DNA of 64,000 nt from Clostridium sp. AT4. GTDB taxonomy: Bacteria; Bacillota; Clostridia; Lachnospirales; Lachnospiraceae. The translations under genes were made by a program, and so were the position numbers. Below the pieces are notes generated by a model, which was not told the DNA's origin, did no database searches, and saw only the letters and a program-made list of their open reading frames with translations. The DNA lies in the NCBI RefSeq assembly GCF_001517625.2, contig NZ_LN999828.1, forward strand, positions 1,566,303 to 1,630,302, read 5' to 3'. Numbering within the stretch: the first letter of the stretch is position 1; every line of letters begins with the position of its first letter. Shown here piece after piece: positions 7,446 through 15,522 of the stretch.

Positions 7446-8480
7446 CTATCTTGCCATCTCGCTCTGAGGACCGGACTGGTTATGAGCTTTGATGATGGTC
7501 TGGATCTCTTCCAGATTAGAGGACGGAAGATCTCCCGGAATGGTATTCTTTACTGCTGCGGTAGCATTTCCGAAGGCAATGGCCTTTGAGCAGTCGCCGC
7601 CGCTGCTTAAAAGCCCGTAAAGCGCACCAGAAATATAAGCGTCTCCGCTTCCGATCCGGTCTACCACCTCGATATCCCTATATGGCTCCTCCTCATAATA
7701 GGTATCTCTGGCAGCATCATAGATTACAGAACCGAAGGTATGTCTCTTGGGGCTGTGTACAATTCGCTGAGTGGATGCCACAATGGAAATCGGATACTCC
7801 TCCGTAAAGCTCTTCATCATCTCTTTTGCTGTGCCTGTCTTTAAGAAGGTAAGGCGTGCTGTATCCTCAGAACAGAAAAAGATATCAACATACGGAAGGA
7901 TCTTAAGGATACACTCTCTGGCCTCATCTCCGCTCCATAAGTTGCCGCGGAAGTTTACGTCAAAGGAAACCAGGGTTCCTGCTTCTTTAAAACGCTTGAT
8001 CATCTCAATGGTTGTCTCACGGATCTGCGGGCTTAAAGCAAGGGTGATGCCTGTGGTGTGGAAACATTTGGAGGCAGTATAGACCTCTTTTGGAATCTCG
8101 TCAATATTGAGGCTGAAAAAGGAACTGTTCATACGGTCATAGATCACCTTTGGTTTTCTGGGATATGCTCCATTTTCATAGTAATAAATGCCAACGCGGG
8201 CAGAGGGAGAATCATCATACATAAAAAAGTCATCGCTGACGCCAAAGGAACGGATCTTTCCCTTCATAAAGCTTCCAATATCATGGGAGGGAAGCTTGGA
8301 GATAACACCAGTGCGAAGTCCCAGCAAGGAAGCACCTACCGCCACGTTTAATTCTGCTCCGCCTACCTGCTTTACAAAGGTATCACCTCTTGAAAGGCGG
8401 TCGTTATCCGGCGGAGAAAGCCTTAAAAGAAGCTGTCCAAGGGTCAGAAGATCAAAGCTTCTACTCGTATATTCTGCCAT
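7446..8480 (-). CDS. PfkB-family sugar kinase (KDG kinase-like, second copy)
   Basis: A 344-residue PfkB (ribokinase) family kinase. The N-terminal GGAELNVAVGASLLGLRTG and the C-terminal DRIGSGDAYISGALYG (catalytic base Asp280) are both intact. It closely resembles the adjacent kinase at 8604-9635 in length and motif spacing, so the two are tandem paralogues. The expected reaction in this context is 2-keto-3-deoxygluconate plus ATP to KDPG, but a different 2-keto sugar acid is equally compatible, which would explain keeping both copies. Last gene of the minus-strand hexuronate cluster; a 123-base gap with a long hairpin separates it from the first kinase. Confidence 0.82.
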   Translation of the reverse strand: MAEYTSRSFDLLTLGQLLLRLSPPDNDRLSRGDTFVKQVGGAELNVAVGASLLGLRTGVISKLPSHDIGSFMKGKIRSFGVSDDFFMYDDSPSARVGIYYYENGAYPRKPKVIYDRMNSSFFSLNIDEIPKEVYTASKCFHTTGITLALSPQIRETTIEMIKRFKEAGTLVSFDVNFRGNLWSGDEARECILKILPYVDIFFCSEDTARLTFLKTGTAKEMMKSFTEEYPISIVASTQRIVHSPKRHTFGSVIYDAARDTYYEEEPYRDIEVVDRIGSGDAYISGALYGLLSSGGDCSKAIAFGNATAAVKNTIPGDLPSSNLEEIQTIIKAHNQSGPQSEMAR

Positions 8481-8517
8481 ATTTGTATCCTCCTAAATAT
8501 TTTTCATTAAATGACAG

Positions 8518-8567
8518 GGAGCCTGTCTGAAAATCCATCTTTGAAACGCAATTTTCAAACAGGCTCC
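8518..8567. repeat. long inverted repeat between the two sugar kinase genes
   Basis: GGAGCCTGTCTGAAAAT (8518-8534) and ATTTTCAAACAGGCTCC (8551-8567) pair over 17 positions with one mismatch around a 16-nt loop. No T-run follows on either strand. It may be an mRNA-processing or stability hairpin, or a weak terminator reducing expression of the distal kinase. Confidence 0.7.
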
Positions 8568-8603
8568 GCTGTTTACAGAGTATATATTGTGTTCGTAAAG
8601 TGA

Positions 8604-9635
8604 TTATCTCTGAACACGGCCAGATCCGTCGCCGCCTGCCAGATTATCAACATCTGCACGGGTAACCAGGTTGAAGTCGCCAGGAATGGTGTGCTTTAAT
8701 GCGGAAGCTGCTACTGCAAACTCCAGAGCTGCCTTCATATCCTTGCCGTCAGCCAGACCGCAGATCAGACCGCCTGCGAAGGAGTCGCCGCCGCCTACAC
8801 GGTCAACGATTGGAGTGATATGGTACTTTCTGGAGTGATAGAACTCACGGGTCTTTCCATCCATGATGCATGCAGACCAGCCATTATCGGAAGCGCTGTG
8901 GCTTTCACGCAGAGAGCTGATGATATACTTGAAGCCAAACTTATCAGCCATCTGATTGAAGATATCAACATAGCCTGCCAGCTCCAGCTCGCCGGAAGTA
9001 ACATCTGTGTTGCCTGGCTTGAATCCAAGAACCTTCTCAGCATCCTCTTCGTTGCCAATGCAAACGTCTACATACTGCATCAGGTTAGTCATAACCTTCT
9101 GAGCCTTCTCGGAGGACCACAGCTTCTTACGGAAGTTTAAGTCTACGGAAACAGTTACGCCGTGAGCCTTAGCTGCCTTTAAAGCTGCCTCTGTCAGCTC
9201 GATTGCTGCATCGCTGACAGCTGGAGTAATACCTGTGAAATGGAACCAGTCAGCATCCTTGAAAATCTCATCAAAGTTGAACTCATCTGCTGTAGCTGTA
9301 GCGATCGCACTGTTTGCACGGTCATAAACTACATTGGAAGCTCTCATTGCAGAACCGGTCTCTAAGAAGTAGATACCCAGTCTCTCGCCGCTTCTTGCGA
9401 TATGCTTTGTACCTACATTGTACTTTCTTAAAGCTGCTACTGCACAGTCACCAATCGGATTTGCCGGTACTGCTGTAACAAACTCAACATCATGGCCATA
9501 GTTAGCCAGAGATACTGCTACGTTAGCCTCACCGCCGCCGTAGTTAACATCAAACTCGTCTGCCTGGATAAATTTCTCATTATTCGGGGTAGATAATCTT
9601 AACATGATCTCGCCCATGGTAACGATCTTTGCCAT
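8604..9635 (-). CDS. kdgK: 2-keto-3-deoxygluconate kinase
   Basis: A 343-residue PfkB-family kinase with MGEIMLRLSTPNNEKF at the N-terminus, NYGGGEANVAVSLANYGHD for substrate binding, and DRVGGGDSFAGGLICG near the C-terminus (catalytic Asp284). These features, together with the KDPG aldolase gene 85 bases upstream in the same direction, support phosphorylation of 2-keto-3-deoxygluconate at O6 in the cytosol. A GC-rich hairpin lies in the gap to the aldolase (9671-9691). Probably transcribed from the promoter at 10446-10474 with eda. The alternative is another PfkB sugar kinase, but the pathway context is strong. Confidence 0.88.
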   Translation of the reverse strand: MAKIVTMGEIMLRLSTPNNEKFIQADEFDVNYGGGEANVAVSLANYGHDVEFVTAVPANPIGDCAVAALRKYNVGTKHIARSGERLGIYFLETGSAMRASNVVYDRANSAIATATADEFNFDEIFKDADWFHFTGITPAVSDAAIELTEAALKAAKAHGVTVSVDLNFRKKLWSSEKAQKVMTNLMQYVDVCIGNEEDAEKVLGFKPGNTDVTSGELELAGYVDIFNQMADKFGFKYIISSLRESHSASDNGWSACIMDGKTREFYHSRKYHITPIVDRVGGGDSFAGGLICGLADGKDMKAALEFAVAASALKHTIPGDFNLVTRADVDNLAGGDGSGRVQR

Positions 9636-9670
9636 TTTTATAATCTCCTTATTCTCTTACTCTATCTGCG

Positions 9671-9691
9671 CCGCCCGGATCAGCCGGGCGG
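9671..9691. repeat. GC-rich hairpin between eda and kdgK
   Basis: CCGCCCGG (9671-9678) and CCGGGCGG (9684-9691) form a perfect 8-bp stem with a 5-nt loop in the 85-base gap between the two genes. No T-run follows, so it looks like an intercistronic stability element rather than a terminator. Confidence 0.6.
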
Positions 9692-9720
9692 TGGCTTCTT
9701 TGTCTCAGCGAAATGATTTC

Positions 9721-10374
9721 TTATTTAGCTCTTGCTGCAGCTACTGCGTCTACAAACTCCTTAGCCTTTGCGGTAACAGCTGCGAAATCACCGGTCTTAG
9801 CGCCCTTTGTTAAGCTGCTTCCGGTTCCAACTGCGTATGCGCCTGCCTTGATCCACTTGTCAACGTTATCAACATCAACGCCGCCGGATGGCATGAACTC
9901 ACCCTGAGGAAGGGGACCCTTGAAGGAGCTGATTGCTGCCGGTCCTACGATATTGCCTGGGAAGATCTTGATTACGTCGCATCCTGCCTCCATAGCTGCA
10001 ATAGCCTCGGTTGGAGTCATAACGCCTGGCAGCATAGGTACTCTGTAGCGGTTGCACATCTTGATTGTCTCAAGGTTTAAGCCTGGGCTTACTACATAGT
10101 TAGCACCTGCCATGATAGCCATTCTTGCAGTCTCAGGATCCAGAACAGTACCTGCGCCGATTACTACCTTATCATTATCCTTATATTTCTCTACCATATT
10201 TGCGATCAGATCAATGGGGCTGCCCTCATCAACGGTCATACAGATCTCGATGAAGTTGATGCCGCCGGCTACGATAGAATCGATCACCTTCTCGCCCTGC
10301 TCCAGGTTCTTTGCACGAACCACAGCTACCAGACAGTCTTCTTTCAGTCTTGCCAGAACTTGTTCTTTTTTCAT
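9721..10374 (-). CDS. eda: bifunctional KDPG/KHG aldolase
   Basis: A 217-residue class I aldolase of the KDPG/KHG family. The Schiff-base lysine is Lys136 in VIKIFPGN, and the acid/base glutamate is Glu43 in FIEICMTVDEG; Arg20 in AVVRA fits the carboxylate-binding position. GAGTVLDPETA and MPSGGVDVDN are family signatures. It cleaves 2-keto-3-deoxy-6-phosphogluconate to pyruvate and glyceraldehyde 3-phosphate, the last step of hexuronate breakdown here. First gene after a clear promoter and an inverted-repeat operator, followed by two KDG-kinase-like genes. Confidence 0.92.
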   Translation of the reverse strand: MKKEQVLARLKEDCLVAVVRAKNLEQGEKVIDSIVAGGINFIEICMTVDEGSPIDLIANMVEKYKDNDKVVIGAGTVLDPETARMAIMAGANYVVSPGLNLETIKMCNRYRVPMLPGVMTPTEAIAAMEAGCDVIKIFPGNIVGPAAISSFKGPLPQGEFMPSGGVDVDNVDKWIKAGAYAVGTGSSLTKGAKTGDFAAVTAKAKEFVDAVAAARAK

Positions 10375-10399
10375 TTCTCTTCTCCTTCTTTCATCTTTG

Positions 10400-10431
10400 T
10401 TCGTAAATACGAATATACTTCATATTTACGA
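10400..10431. promoter_or_regulatory. inverted-repeat operator in the eda leader
   Basis: TCGTAAATA (10401-10409) is exactly mirrored by TATTTACGA (10423-10431), and the left half sits inside a second dyad, TTCGTAAATACGAA (10400-10413). The site lies just downstream of the predicted start of the eda transcript, so a bound repressor would block elongation or initiation. The IclR-family regulator encoded at 10521-11282 is the obvious candidate; this assignment is inferred. Confidence 0.6.
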
Positions 10432-10445
10432 TTTTTTATAATTAA

Positions 10446-10474
10446 ATTCTAATAGTTACCGCATGATTTGTCAA
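10446..10474 (-). promoter_or_regulatory. sigma-A promoter of eda-kdgK
   Basis: On the minus strand TTGACA (10469-10474) and TAGAAT (10446-10451) are separated by exactly 17 bases. Transcription would start near 10439 and run through the operator at 10400-10431 into eda. Confidence 0.8.
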
Positions 10475-10520
10475 CAGGAAACCAGCGAAAAAATGTACAT
10501 TTTTACACGCAATCCACCCA

Positions 10521-11282
10521 TTATCTTTTACCTATATATCCCAAAAGCCTTGAAAGCATGGCGGCCTTTTCACAGACTCTTCGTCCCAGCGCTTCATAAT
10601 CCTCTGTTGGCTTATAAAGGCTGGAAACGCTGATCGCTCCCATAACCGTTCCATCCGGGCCAAAAACCGGAGCGCCGACACATTCCATATGCTCCTCCAG
10701 TTCTCTGGCGTCCAGGGCATAGCCCTTTTCCTTTACTTTTTCCAGTTCATCCAGAAAACAGGCCTTATCCCGGATGGTACGTTCTGTAAATGCCCTGAAA
10801 TGGATCCGCTCCGTAAGAGCCAGCCGCTCCTCCTCTTCTGAATAAGCCAGGATTGCTTTTCCAAGTGAGGTGCAGTAAATAGGGTTTTTAGTGCCTACCG
10901 TGGCTGTTGTGATAATGGGATTTTCCGGCTCATATTTACAGATATATACGATCTCGTCATCCGCTCGGACGCCGAAGAATACGGTCTTTCCCACTTCTTT
11001 TGAAAAAGCCTTTAAAACCGGATCTATGGTTCCGATAAAATCCATATTGTTGGTATAATTGATTCCTACCCGATAGGCGGTAAGCCCTATGGTATAACGC
11101 TGCTTCTGCTCTCTGGCCACATGAATCATCCCCGTATGCACCAGAGTTGTAAGAATATCATAGGCGCTTGTCTTTGGGATGGAAAGCTGCTCACAGATCT
11201 GATCCAGCGTAATGCCGTCCGGCTTTTTTGACACCAGTTTTAATATATCCACCGTCCGCAGTGCCGTCCTGTTTAATTTCAT
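10521..11282 (-). CDS. IclR-family transcriptional regulator (KdgR-like)
   Basis: The 253-residue product has an N-terminal winged helix-turn-helix (TVDILKLVSKKPDGITLDQICEQLSIPKTSAYDIL is split between residues 11 and 45) and a C-terminal IclR effector domain (RADDEIVYICKYEP, TSLGKAILAY, ISVSSLYKPTEDY). IclR proteins such as KdgR of enterobacteria sense KDG-type intermediates and repress hexuronate genes. It lies between altronate dehydratase and eda, all on the minus strand, with TAAGGAGA in front of its ATG. Repression of eda-kdgK through the inverted repeat at 10400-10431 is the likely role; the effector is not shown by sequence. Confidence 0.85.
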   Translation of the reverse strand: MKLNRTALRTVDILKLVSKKPDGITLDQICEQLSIPKTSAYDILTTLVHTGMIHVAREQKQRYTIGLTAYRVGINYTNNMDFIGTIDPVLKAFSKEVGKTVFFGVRADDEIVYICKYEPENPIITTATVGTKNPIYCTSLGKAILAYSEEEERLALTERIHFRAFTERTIRDKACFLDELEKVKEKGYALDARELEEHMECVGAPVFGPDGTVMGAISVSSLYKPTEDYEALGRRVCEKAAMLSRLLGYIGKR

Positions 11283-11328
11283 CGTGTCTCCTTATTATAT
11301 GCAGTCCGGACTACCTGCCCGGTTCATT

Positions 11329-12813
11329 TTACAGGGTCACGCCCTGTTTAAAGATAGCCATATCATGGAAACCTGCTTCCTCAGATTTTACCTTGCGGCC
11401 GGAAGCAACCTCCAGCACATAGCCAAGCAGTTCCTCTGCCAGTTCTTCCTTTGTCTTATCCTCGACCATACGGCCTGCGTTAAAATCGATCCAGTTATTC
11501 TTGTGGCCTGCAAGCTTGGAATTACTGGAAATCTTTACAGTAGGAACCGGGGATGCAAAGGGTGTGCCGCGGCCGGTTGTAAAGAGCACCATATGGGCGC
11601 CGGACACAGCCAAAGCCGTAGCTGCCACCAGGTCATTGCCGGGAGCACTTAAAAGATTTAAGCCCTTTACCTTAACCGGTTCGCCGTACTCCAGCACTCC
11701 CTTTACAAGAGCGCTTCCGGACTTCTGGGTGCAGCCTAAGGACTTGTCCTCCAGAGTGGAAATACCGCCCTTTTTGTTGCCGGGGGATGGATTTTCATAA
11801 ATGGTCTGGTTATGGCTTGTGAAGTAATTTTTAAAATTATTGATCAGGTCTACGGTCTTGTCAAAAAGTTCCGGAGTTGCACAGCGGTTCATAAGAAGGG
11901 TCTCAGCGCCGAACATCTCAGGCACCTCAGTCAGGATCGTTGTACCGCCCTTGCTTACTAAAAGATCGGAAAATGCTCCTACTACCGGATTGGCCGTGAT
12001 TCCGGAAAGTCCGTCGGAGCCGCCGCATTTCATGCCGATAATCAGCTCGCTGGCATCAATTTTCTCTCTGGAAAATGCTCCTGCATAGGCTGCCAGCTCT
12101 CCGATCAGCTTCATGGCCTCCTCCATCTCGTCCTCTACATCCTGGCACTGGAGGAACTTCACTCTCTGTTCGTCATACGCTCCGATATAGTCCATAAGCA
12201 CAGGAATATTGCTGTTTTCGCAGCCCAGTCCCAGAACAAGCACGCCGCCTGCATTTGGATGGTGGATCATATCTGCCAGAACCTTACGGGTATTTTCCTG
12301 ATCGTCTCCCATCTGGGAGCAGCCGTATGGATGCTGGAATGCGATCACGTCCTCTACATTGCCTCCCACAAATTTCTTAGCAGCCGTTTCCAGAGCCTTT
12401 GCAATGGAGTTCACACAGCCTACGGTAGGAATGATCCAGATTTCATTGCGGATTCCTGCCTTCCCGTCGGTTCTGCGGTAGCCTTCAAAATATGTGTGCT
12501 CTGTGGGTTCTACATCCTGATGGCCTTCCGGCTCATAATCATAAGTAAGAACATCTCCAAGAGCCGTCTTCACATTATGAACGTGAACCCACTGTCCCGG
12601 CTGGATATCCTCCTTGGCAAAACCGATGCGGAAGCCGTACTTTACAACCTCTTCTCCGCTCTTTATTTCCCTCAGCGCAAACTTGTGGCCCTGGGGGATA
12701 TCTTCCATAAGGGTCACTGCGGTTTCTGCCGCCTGCAGTACCTCTCCCTTATTTAAAGGGCGCAGTGCAACGGCAACATTGTCATTCTGATTGATCTTTA
12801 CAATATCCTGCAT
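11329..12813 (-). CDS. uxaA: altronate dehydratase family protein (UxaA)
   Basis: The ATG at 12813, with AGGAGA about ten bases upstream, gives 494 residues, the normal UxaA length; the frame is open further upstream but without a good start. The N-terminal SAF domain (residues 1-95) is followed by the large dehydratase domain with GYRRTDGKAGIRNEIWIIPTV split around residue 110, HPYGCSQMGDD, GLGCENSNIP and GMKCGGSDGLSG. The expected reaction is D-altronate to 2-keto-3-deoxygluconate in the cytosol. A closely related substrate such as galactarate is possible. It faces the LacI gene across a 212-base region with two operators; the KdgR-like gene follows 46 bases downstream. Confidence 0.88.
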   Translation of the reverse strand: MQDIVKINQNDNVAVALRPLNKGEVLQAAETAVTLMEDIPQGHKFALREIKSGEEVVKYGFRIGFAKEDIQPGQWVHVHNVKTALGDVLTYDYEPEGHQDVEPTEHTYFEGYRRTDGKAGIRNEIWIIPTVGCVNSIAKALETAAKKFVGGNVEDVIAFQHPYGCSQMGDDQENTRKVLADMIHHPNAGGVLVLGLGCENSNIPVLMDYIGAYDEQRVKFLQCQDVEDEMEEAMKLIGELAAYAGAFSREKIDASELIIGMKCGGSDGLSGITANPVVGAFSDLLVSKGGTTILTEVPEMFGAETLLMNRCATPELFDKTVDLINNFKNYFTSHNQTIYENPSPGNKKGGISTLEDKSLGCTQKSGSALVKGVLEYGEPVKVKGLNLLSAPGNDLVAATALAVSGAHMVLFTTGRGTPFASPVPTVKISSNSKLAGHKNNWIDFNAGRMVEDKTKEELAEELLGYVLEVASGRKVKSEEAGFHDMAIFKQGVTL

Positions 12814-12887
12814 GATCGCTTCATTCTCCTGTTCTTTACTTGGTGCTCTCTGGCCTGACAGTCTTTTGGGGATGCCGGTCAGGTCTA

Positions 12888-12901
12888 TGTAAGTGCTTAC
12901 A
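12888..12901. promoter_or_regulatory. LacI-type operator O2, uxaA side
   Basis: TGTAAGTGCTTACA is a dyad that differs by one base from the perfect palindrome at 12991-13004. It lies 75 bases upstream of the uxaA ATG, where it could block uxaA transcription. The two sites are 103 bp apart, close to a whole number of helical turns. Confidence 0.75.
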
Positions 12902-12951
12902 TTCATTTTATCCATTTTCCCGTAAGAAGTCAATAAAAAAATAGAAAACTC

Positions 12952-12980
12952 TTGCAATATTTTCCGAAAAAATGTATAAT
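12952..12980 (+). promoter_or_regulatory. sigma-A promoter of the LacI-uxaC operon
   Basis: TTGCAA (12952-12957) and consensus TATAAT (12975-12980) with a 17-bp spacer. The predicted start, near 12987, is just before the operator at 12991-13004. Confidence 0.8.
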
Positions 12981-12990
12981 GAAGTTAGCT

Positions 12991-13004
12991 TGTAAGCGCT
13001 TACA
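12991..13004. promoter_or_regulatory. LacI-type operator O1, autoregulatory
   Basis: TGTAAGCGCTTACA is a perfect 14-bp palindrome with the central CG typical of LacI/GalR operators. It sits immediately downstream of the TATAAT box, where binding would block initiation of the regulator's own operon. Confidence 0.82.
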
Positions 13005-13025
13005 GAATGTGAGGTTGTTCCATAC

Positions 13026-14027
13026 ATGAATATATATGATGTATCAAAACATGCCGGAGTATCCATTGCCACGGTTTCCCGTGTATTAAACGGCAATCCC
13101 AATGTCAGCGAGCGTACCCGTGAAAAGGTTCTGCACGTCATGGATGAACTTGGCTATACACCCAATGTATTTGCCAGAGGACTGGGGCTTGACACCATGC
13201 AGACCATAGGGATCATGTGTTCCGATTCCTCCGATCCCTATCTGGCCGGTGCCATCTACTATCTGGAACGGGAACTTCGCAGCCATAACTATGATTCTAT
13301 TCTCTGCTGTACGGGTTATGATCTGAAGGTCAAGCAGAAGTATTTTAATCTGCTGCGCTCCAAGCGTGTAGACGCCATTATTCTGGCCGGTTCAAAATTT
13401 GTGGAGCTTTGCCCCAAGGATAATGATTATATCTTAAAAGCTGCACATGATATACCTGTCATGCTTGTAAACGGTTATCTGGAGGGGGAAAATATCTACA
13501 GCACAGTCTGCGATGATTATTCTGCTGTGTATGATGCGGTTTCCCGGCTGATCCGTTCCGGAAGCAGGCGGATTCTTTATCTGTATACCAGCTATTCTTA
13601 CAGCGGGTTAAACAAGATGGATGGATATAAGGCAGCTCTTACTTCCTGCGGACTTCCCGTGCAGGAGGATCTGATCCATCAGTGTTCCAAAAATCTTGAG
13701 GATGCCAGAGACCTGCTCCTGAGACTGTCGAAACAGGGGCTTGACTTCGATGCAGTTGTAACCTCGGATGATTCCCTGGCAGTAGGAGCGGTTAAATACG
13801 CCCATGCAAAAGGGATTTCCGTACCAGACCAGCTCAGTATCATCGGCTATAATAATTCTCTTTTATCCCGCTGTACAGATCCTGAGATCACCTCTATCGA
13901 CAGCCGGGTGGAGACACTGTGTACGACTACAGTAAAAACACTTATGGGAGTTTTCAGCGGCGAATCTGTGCCCAGCCGGACTACGATCGCCTCTGATCTT
14001 ATAAAAAGAAACACCACAAACTTTTAA
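13026..14027 (+). CDS. LacI-family transcriptional regulator of hexuronate genes
   Basis: The 333-residue protein begins with a LacI helix-turn-helix (YDVSKHAGVSIATVSRVLNG, residues 3-22) and a hinge helix (YTPNVFARGLG). A periplasmic-binding-like effector domain follows (TIGIMCSDSSDPYLAG, VVTSDDSLAVGAVKYAHAKG). It precedes uxaC by 22 bases, so the two are co-transcribed, and it diverges from uxaA. The two operators in the intergenic region (12888-12901 and 12991-13004) make it a likely autoregulated repressor of both units. The inducer is probably a hexuronate or a pathway intermediate, which is inferred from context. Confidence 0.88.
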   Translation: MNIYDVSKHAGVSIATVSRVLNGNPNVSERTREKVLHVMDELGYTPNVFARGLGLDTMQTIGIMCSDSSDPYLAGAIYYLERELRSHNYDSILCCTGYDLKVKQKYFNLLRSKRVDAIILAGSKFVELCPKDNDYILKAAHDIPVMLVNGYLEGENIYSTVCDDYSAVYDAVSRLIRSGSRRILYLYTSYSYSGLNKMDGYKAALTSCGLPVQEDLIHQCSKNLEDARDLLLRLSKQGLDFDAVVTSDDSLAVGAVKYAHAKGISVPDQLSIIGYNNSLLSRCTDPEITSIDSRVETLCTTTVKTLMGVFSGESVPSRTTIASDLIKRNTTNF

Positions 14028-14049
14028 CATTTAAGGAGGCTCTACTAAA

Positions 14050-15465
14050 ATGAAACAGTTTTTAGACAAGGATTTCTTATTATCTACCGAAATGGCTCAG
14101 AAGCTTTATCACGACTATGCTGAGACCATGCCTATCCTGGACTATCACTGCCATATCAATCCTCAGGAAATCTGTGAGGATCGCAAATTTGAGAATATCA
14201 CTCAGGTATGGCTGGGAGGCGACCACTACAAATGGCGTCAGATGCGTTCCAACGGCGTTGATGAAAAATATATCACCGGCGACGCTACGGACAGGGAGAA
14301 ATTCCAGGCTTGGGCCGAGACCCTTCCAAAGCTGATCGGCAACCCCCTGTACCACTGGAGCCATCTTGAATTAAGAAGATACTTCGGCTACGAGGGCTAC
14401 TTAAACGGCGATACCGCTGAAGAAGTATGGAATCTGTGCAACGCAAAGCTGCAGGAGGATTCCATGACTGTACGCAACCTGATCCGCCAGTCCAATGTTA
14501 CCTTAATCTGCACCACCGATGATCCGGTTGACACCCTGGAATACCACAAGAAGCTGGCTGAGGATACTTCCTTTGAGGTACAGGTTCTTCCCGCATGGAG
14601 ACCTGATAAGGCTATGAACGTTGAAAAGCCAACCTATGCAGCTTATATTAAACAGCTCTCTGAGGTAAGCGGCGTTGAGATCAAGGATTTTGCTTCTTTA
14701 AAAGAGGCCTTAAAGAACCGTATGGAATTCTTTAATTCCATGAAGTGCTGTGTATCCGACCATGCTCTTGAGTATGTAATGTACGCTCCTGCTTCTGACG
14801 CAGAGGTGGACGCCATCATCGCAAAGGGCTTAAAGAGCGAAGCTGTTTCCCGCGAAGAAGAGTTAAAGTACAAGACCGCGTTCATGCTGTTTGTTGCAAG
14901 AGAATACAATCGGATGGGCTGGATCATGCAGCTTCACTACGGCTGCAAGCGCGACAACAACGCATATATGTTTGAGCAGCTTGGTCCTGATACCGGCTTT
15001 GACTGTATCAACAACTACGCTCCAAGCGCACAGATGGCAGACTTCTTAAATGCATTAAGCGCTACCAATGAGATTCCAAAGACCATCATCTACTCCTTAA
15101 ATCCAAATGATAATGCTTCCATCGGCACCATCCTGGGCTGCTTCCAGGAGAAGTTCCCCGGCAAGATCCAGCAGGGTTCCGCATGGTGGTTCAACGATCA
15201 CAAGACCGGCATGACCGAGCAGATGACCTCTCTCGGAAACCTGGGCTGCCTTGGAAACTTCATCGGTATGCTGACCGACTCCAGAAGCTTCCTCTCCTAC
15301 ACCAGACATGAATATTTCCGCCGCATTATGTGCGAGCTGATCGGCGGCTGGGTAGACAACGGCGAGTATCCGGCAGATATGAAATCCTTAGAGACCATCG
15401 TAAAGGGTATCTGTTACAACAATGCTGTAAATTACTTTGGATTTGATTTAAAGACGGTAGAGTAA
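14050..15465 (+). CDS. uxaC: glucuronate (uronate) isomerase
   Basis: This 471-residue protein has the full length and features of UxaC: an amidohydrolase-fold isomerase with the metal-site motif ILDYHCHINPQEI near residue 30, and later the motifs TTDDPVDTLEYHKKL, LHYGCKRDNNAYMF and YSLNPNDN. It converts D-glucuronate to D-fructuronate and D-galacturonate to D-tagaturonate in the cytosol, the entry step of the pathway completed by UxaA, KdgK and Eda in this region. The tagaturonate/fructuronate reductase (UxaB/UxuB) needed in between is not present in the window. A GGAGG site precedes the ATG, and a bidirectional terminator follows. Confidence 0.94.
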   Translation: MKQFLDKDFLLSTEMAQKLYHDYAETMPILDYHCHINPQEICEDRKFENITQVWLGGDHYKWRQMRSNGVDEKYITGDATDREKFQAWAETLPKLIGNPLYHWSHLELRRYFGYEGYLNGDTAEEVWNLCNAKLQEDSMTVRNLIRQSNVTLICTTDDPVDTLEYHKKLAEDTSFEVQVLPAWRPDKAMNVEKPTYAAYIKQLSEVSGVEIKDFASLKEALKNRMEFFNSMKCCVSDHALEYVMYAPASDAEVDAIIAKGLKSEAVSREEELKYKTAFMLFVAREYNRMGWIMQLHYGCKRDNNAYMFEQLGPDTGFDCINNYAPSAQMADFLNALSATNEIPKTIIYSLNPNDNASIGTILGCFQEKFPGKIQQGSAWWFNDHKTGMTEQMTSLGNLGCLGNFIGMLTDSRSFLSYTRHEYFRRIMCELIGGWVDNGEYPADMKSLETIVKGICYNNAVNYFGFDLKTVE

Positions 15466-15480
15466 TTTAAACGTATATTC

Positions 15481-15517
15481 AAAATGGGAGGTTCCCTTTG
15501 ACGGGGCCTCCCATTTT
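15481..15517. terminator. bidirectional terminator after uxaC
   Basis: AAAATGGGAGG (15481-15491) and CCTCCCATTTT (15507-15517) form a perfect 11-bp stem with A- and T-runs at its ends, between uxaC and the convergent TetR-GNAT gene. Confidence 0.85.
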
Positions 15518-15522
15518 CGATC

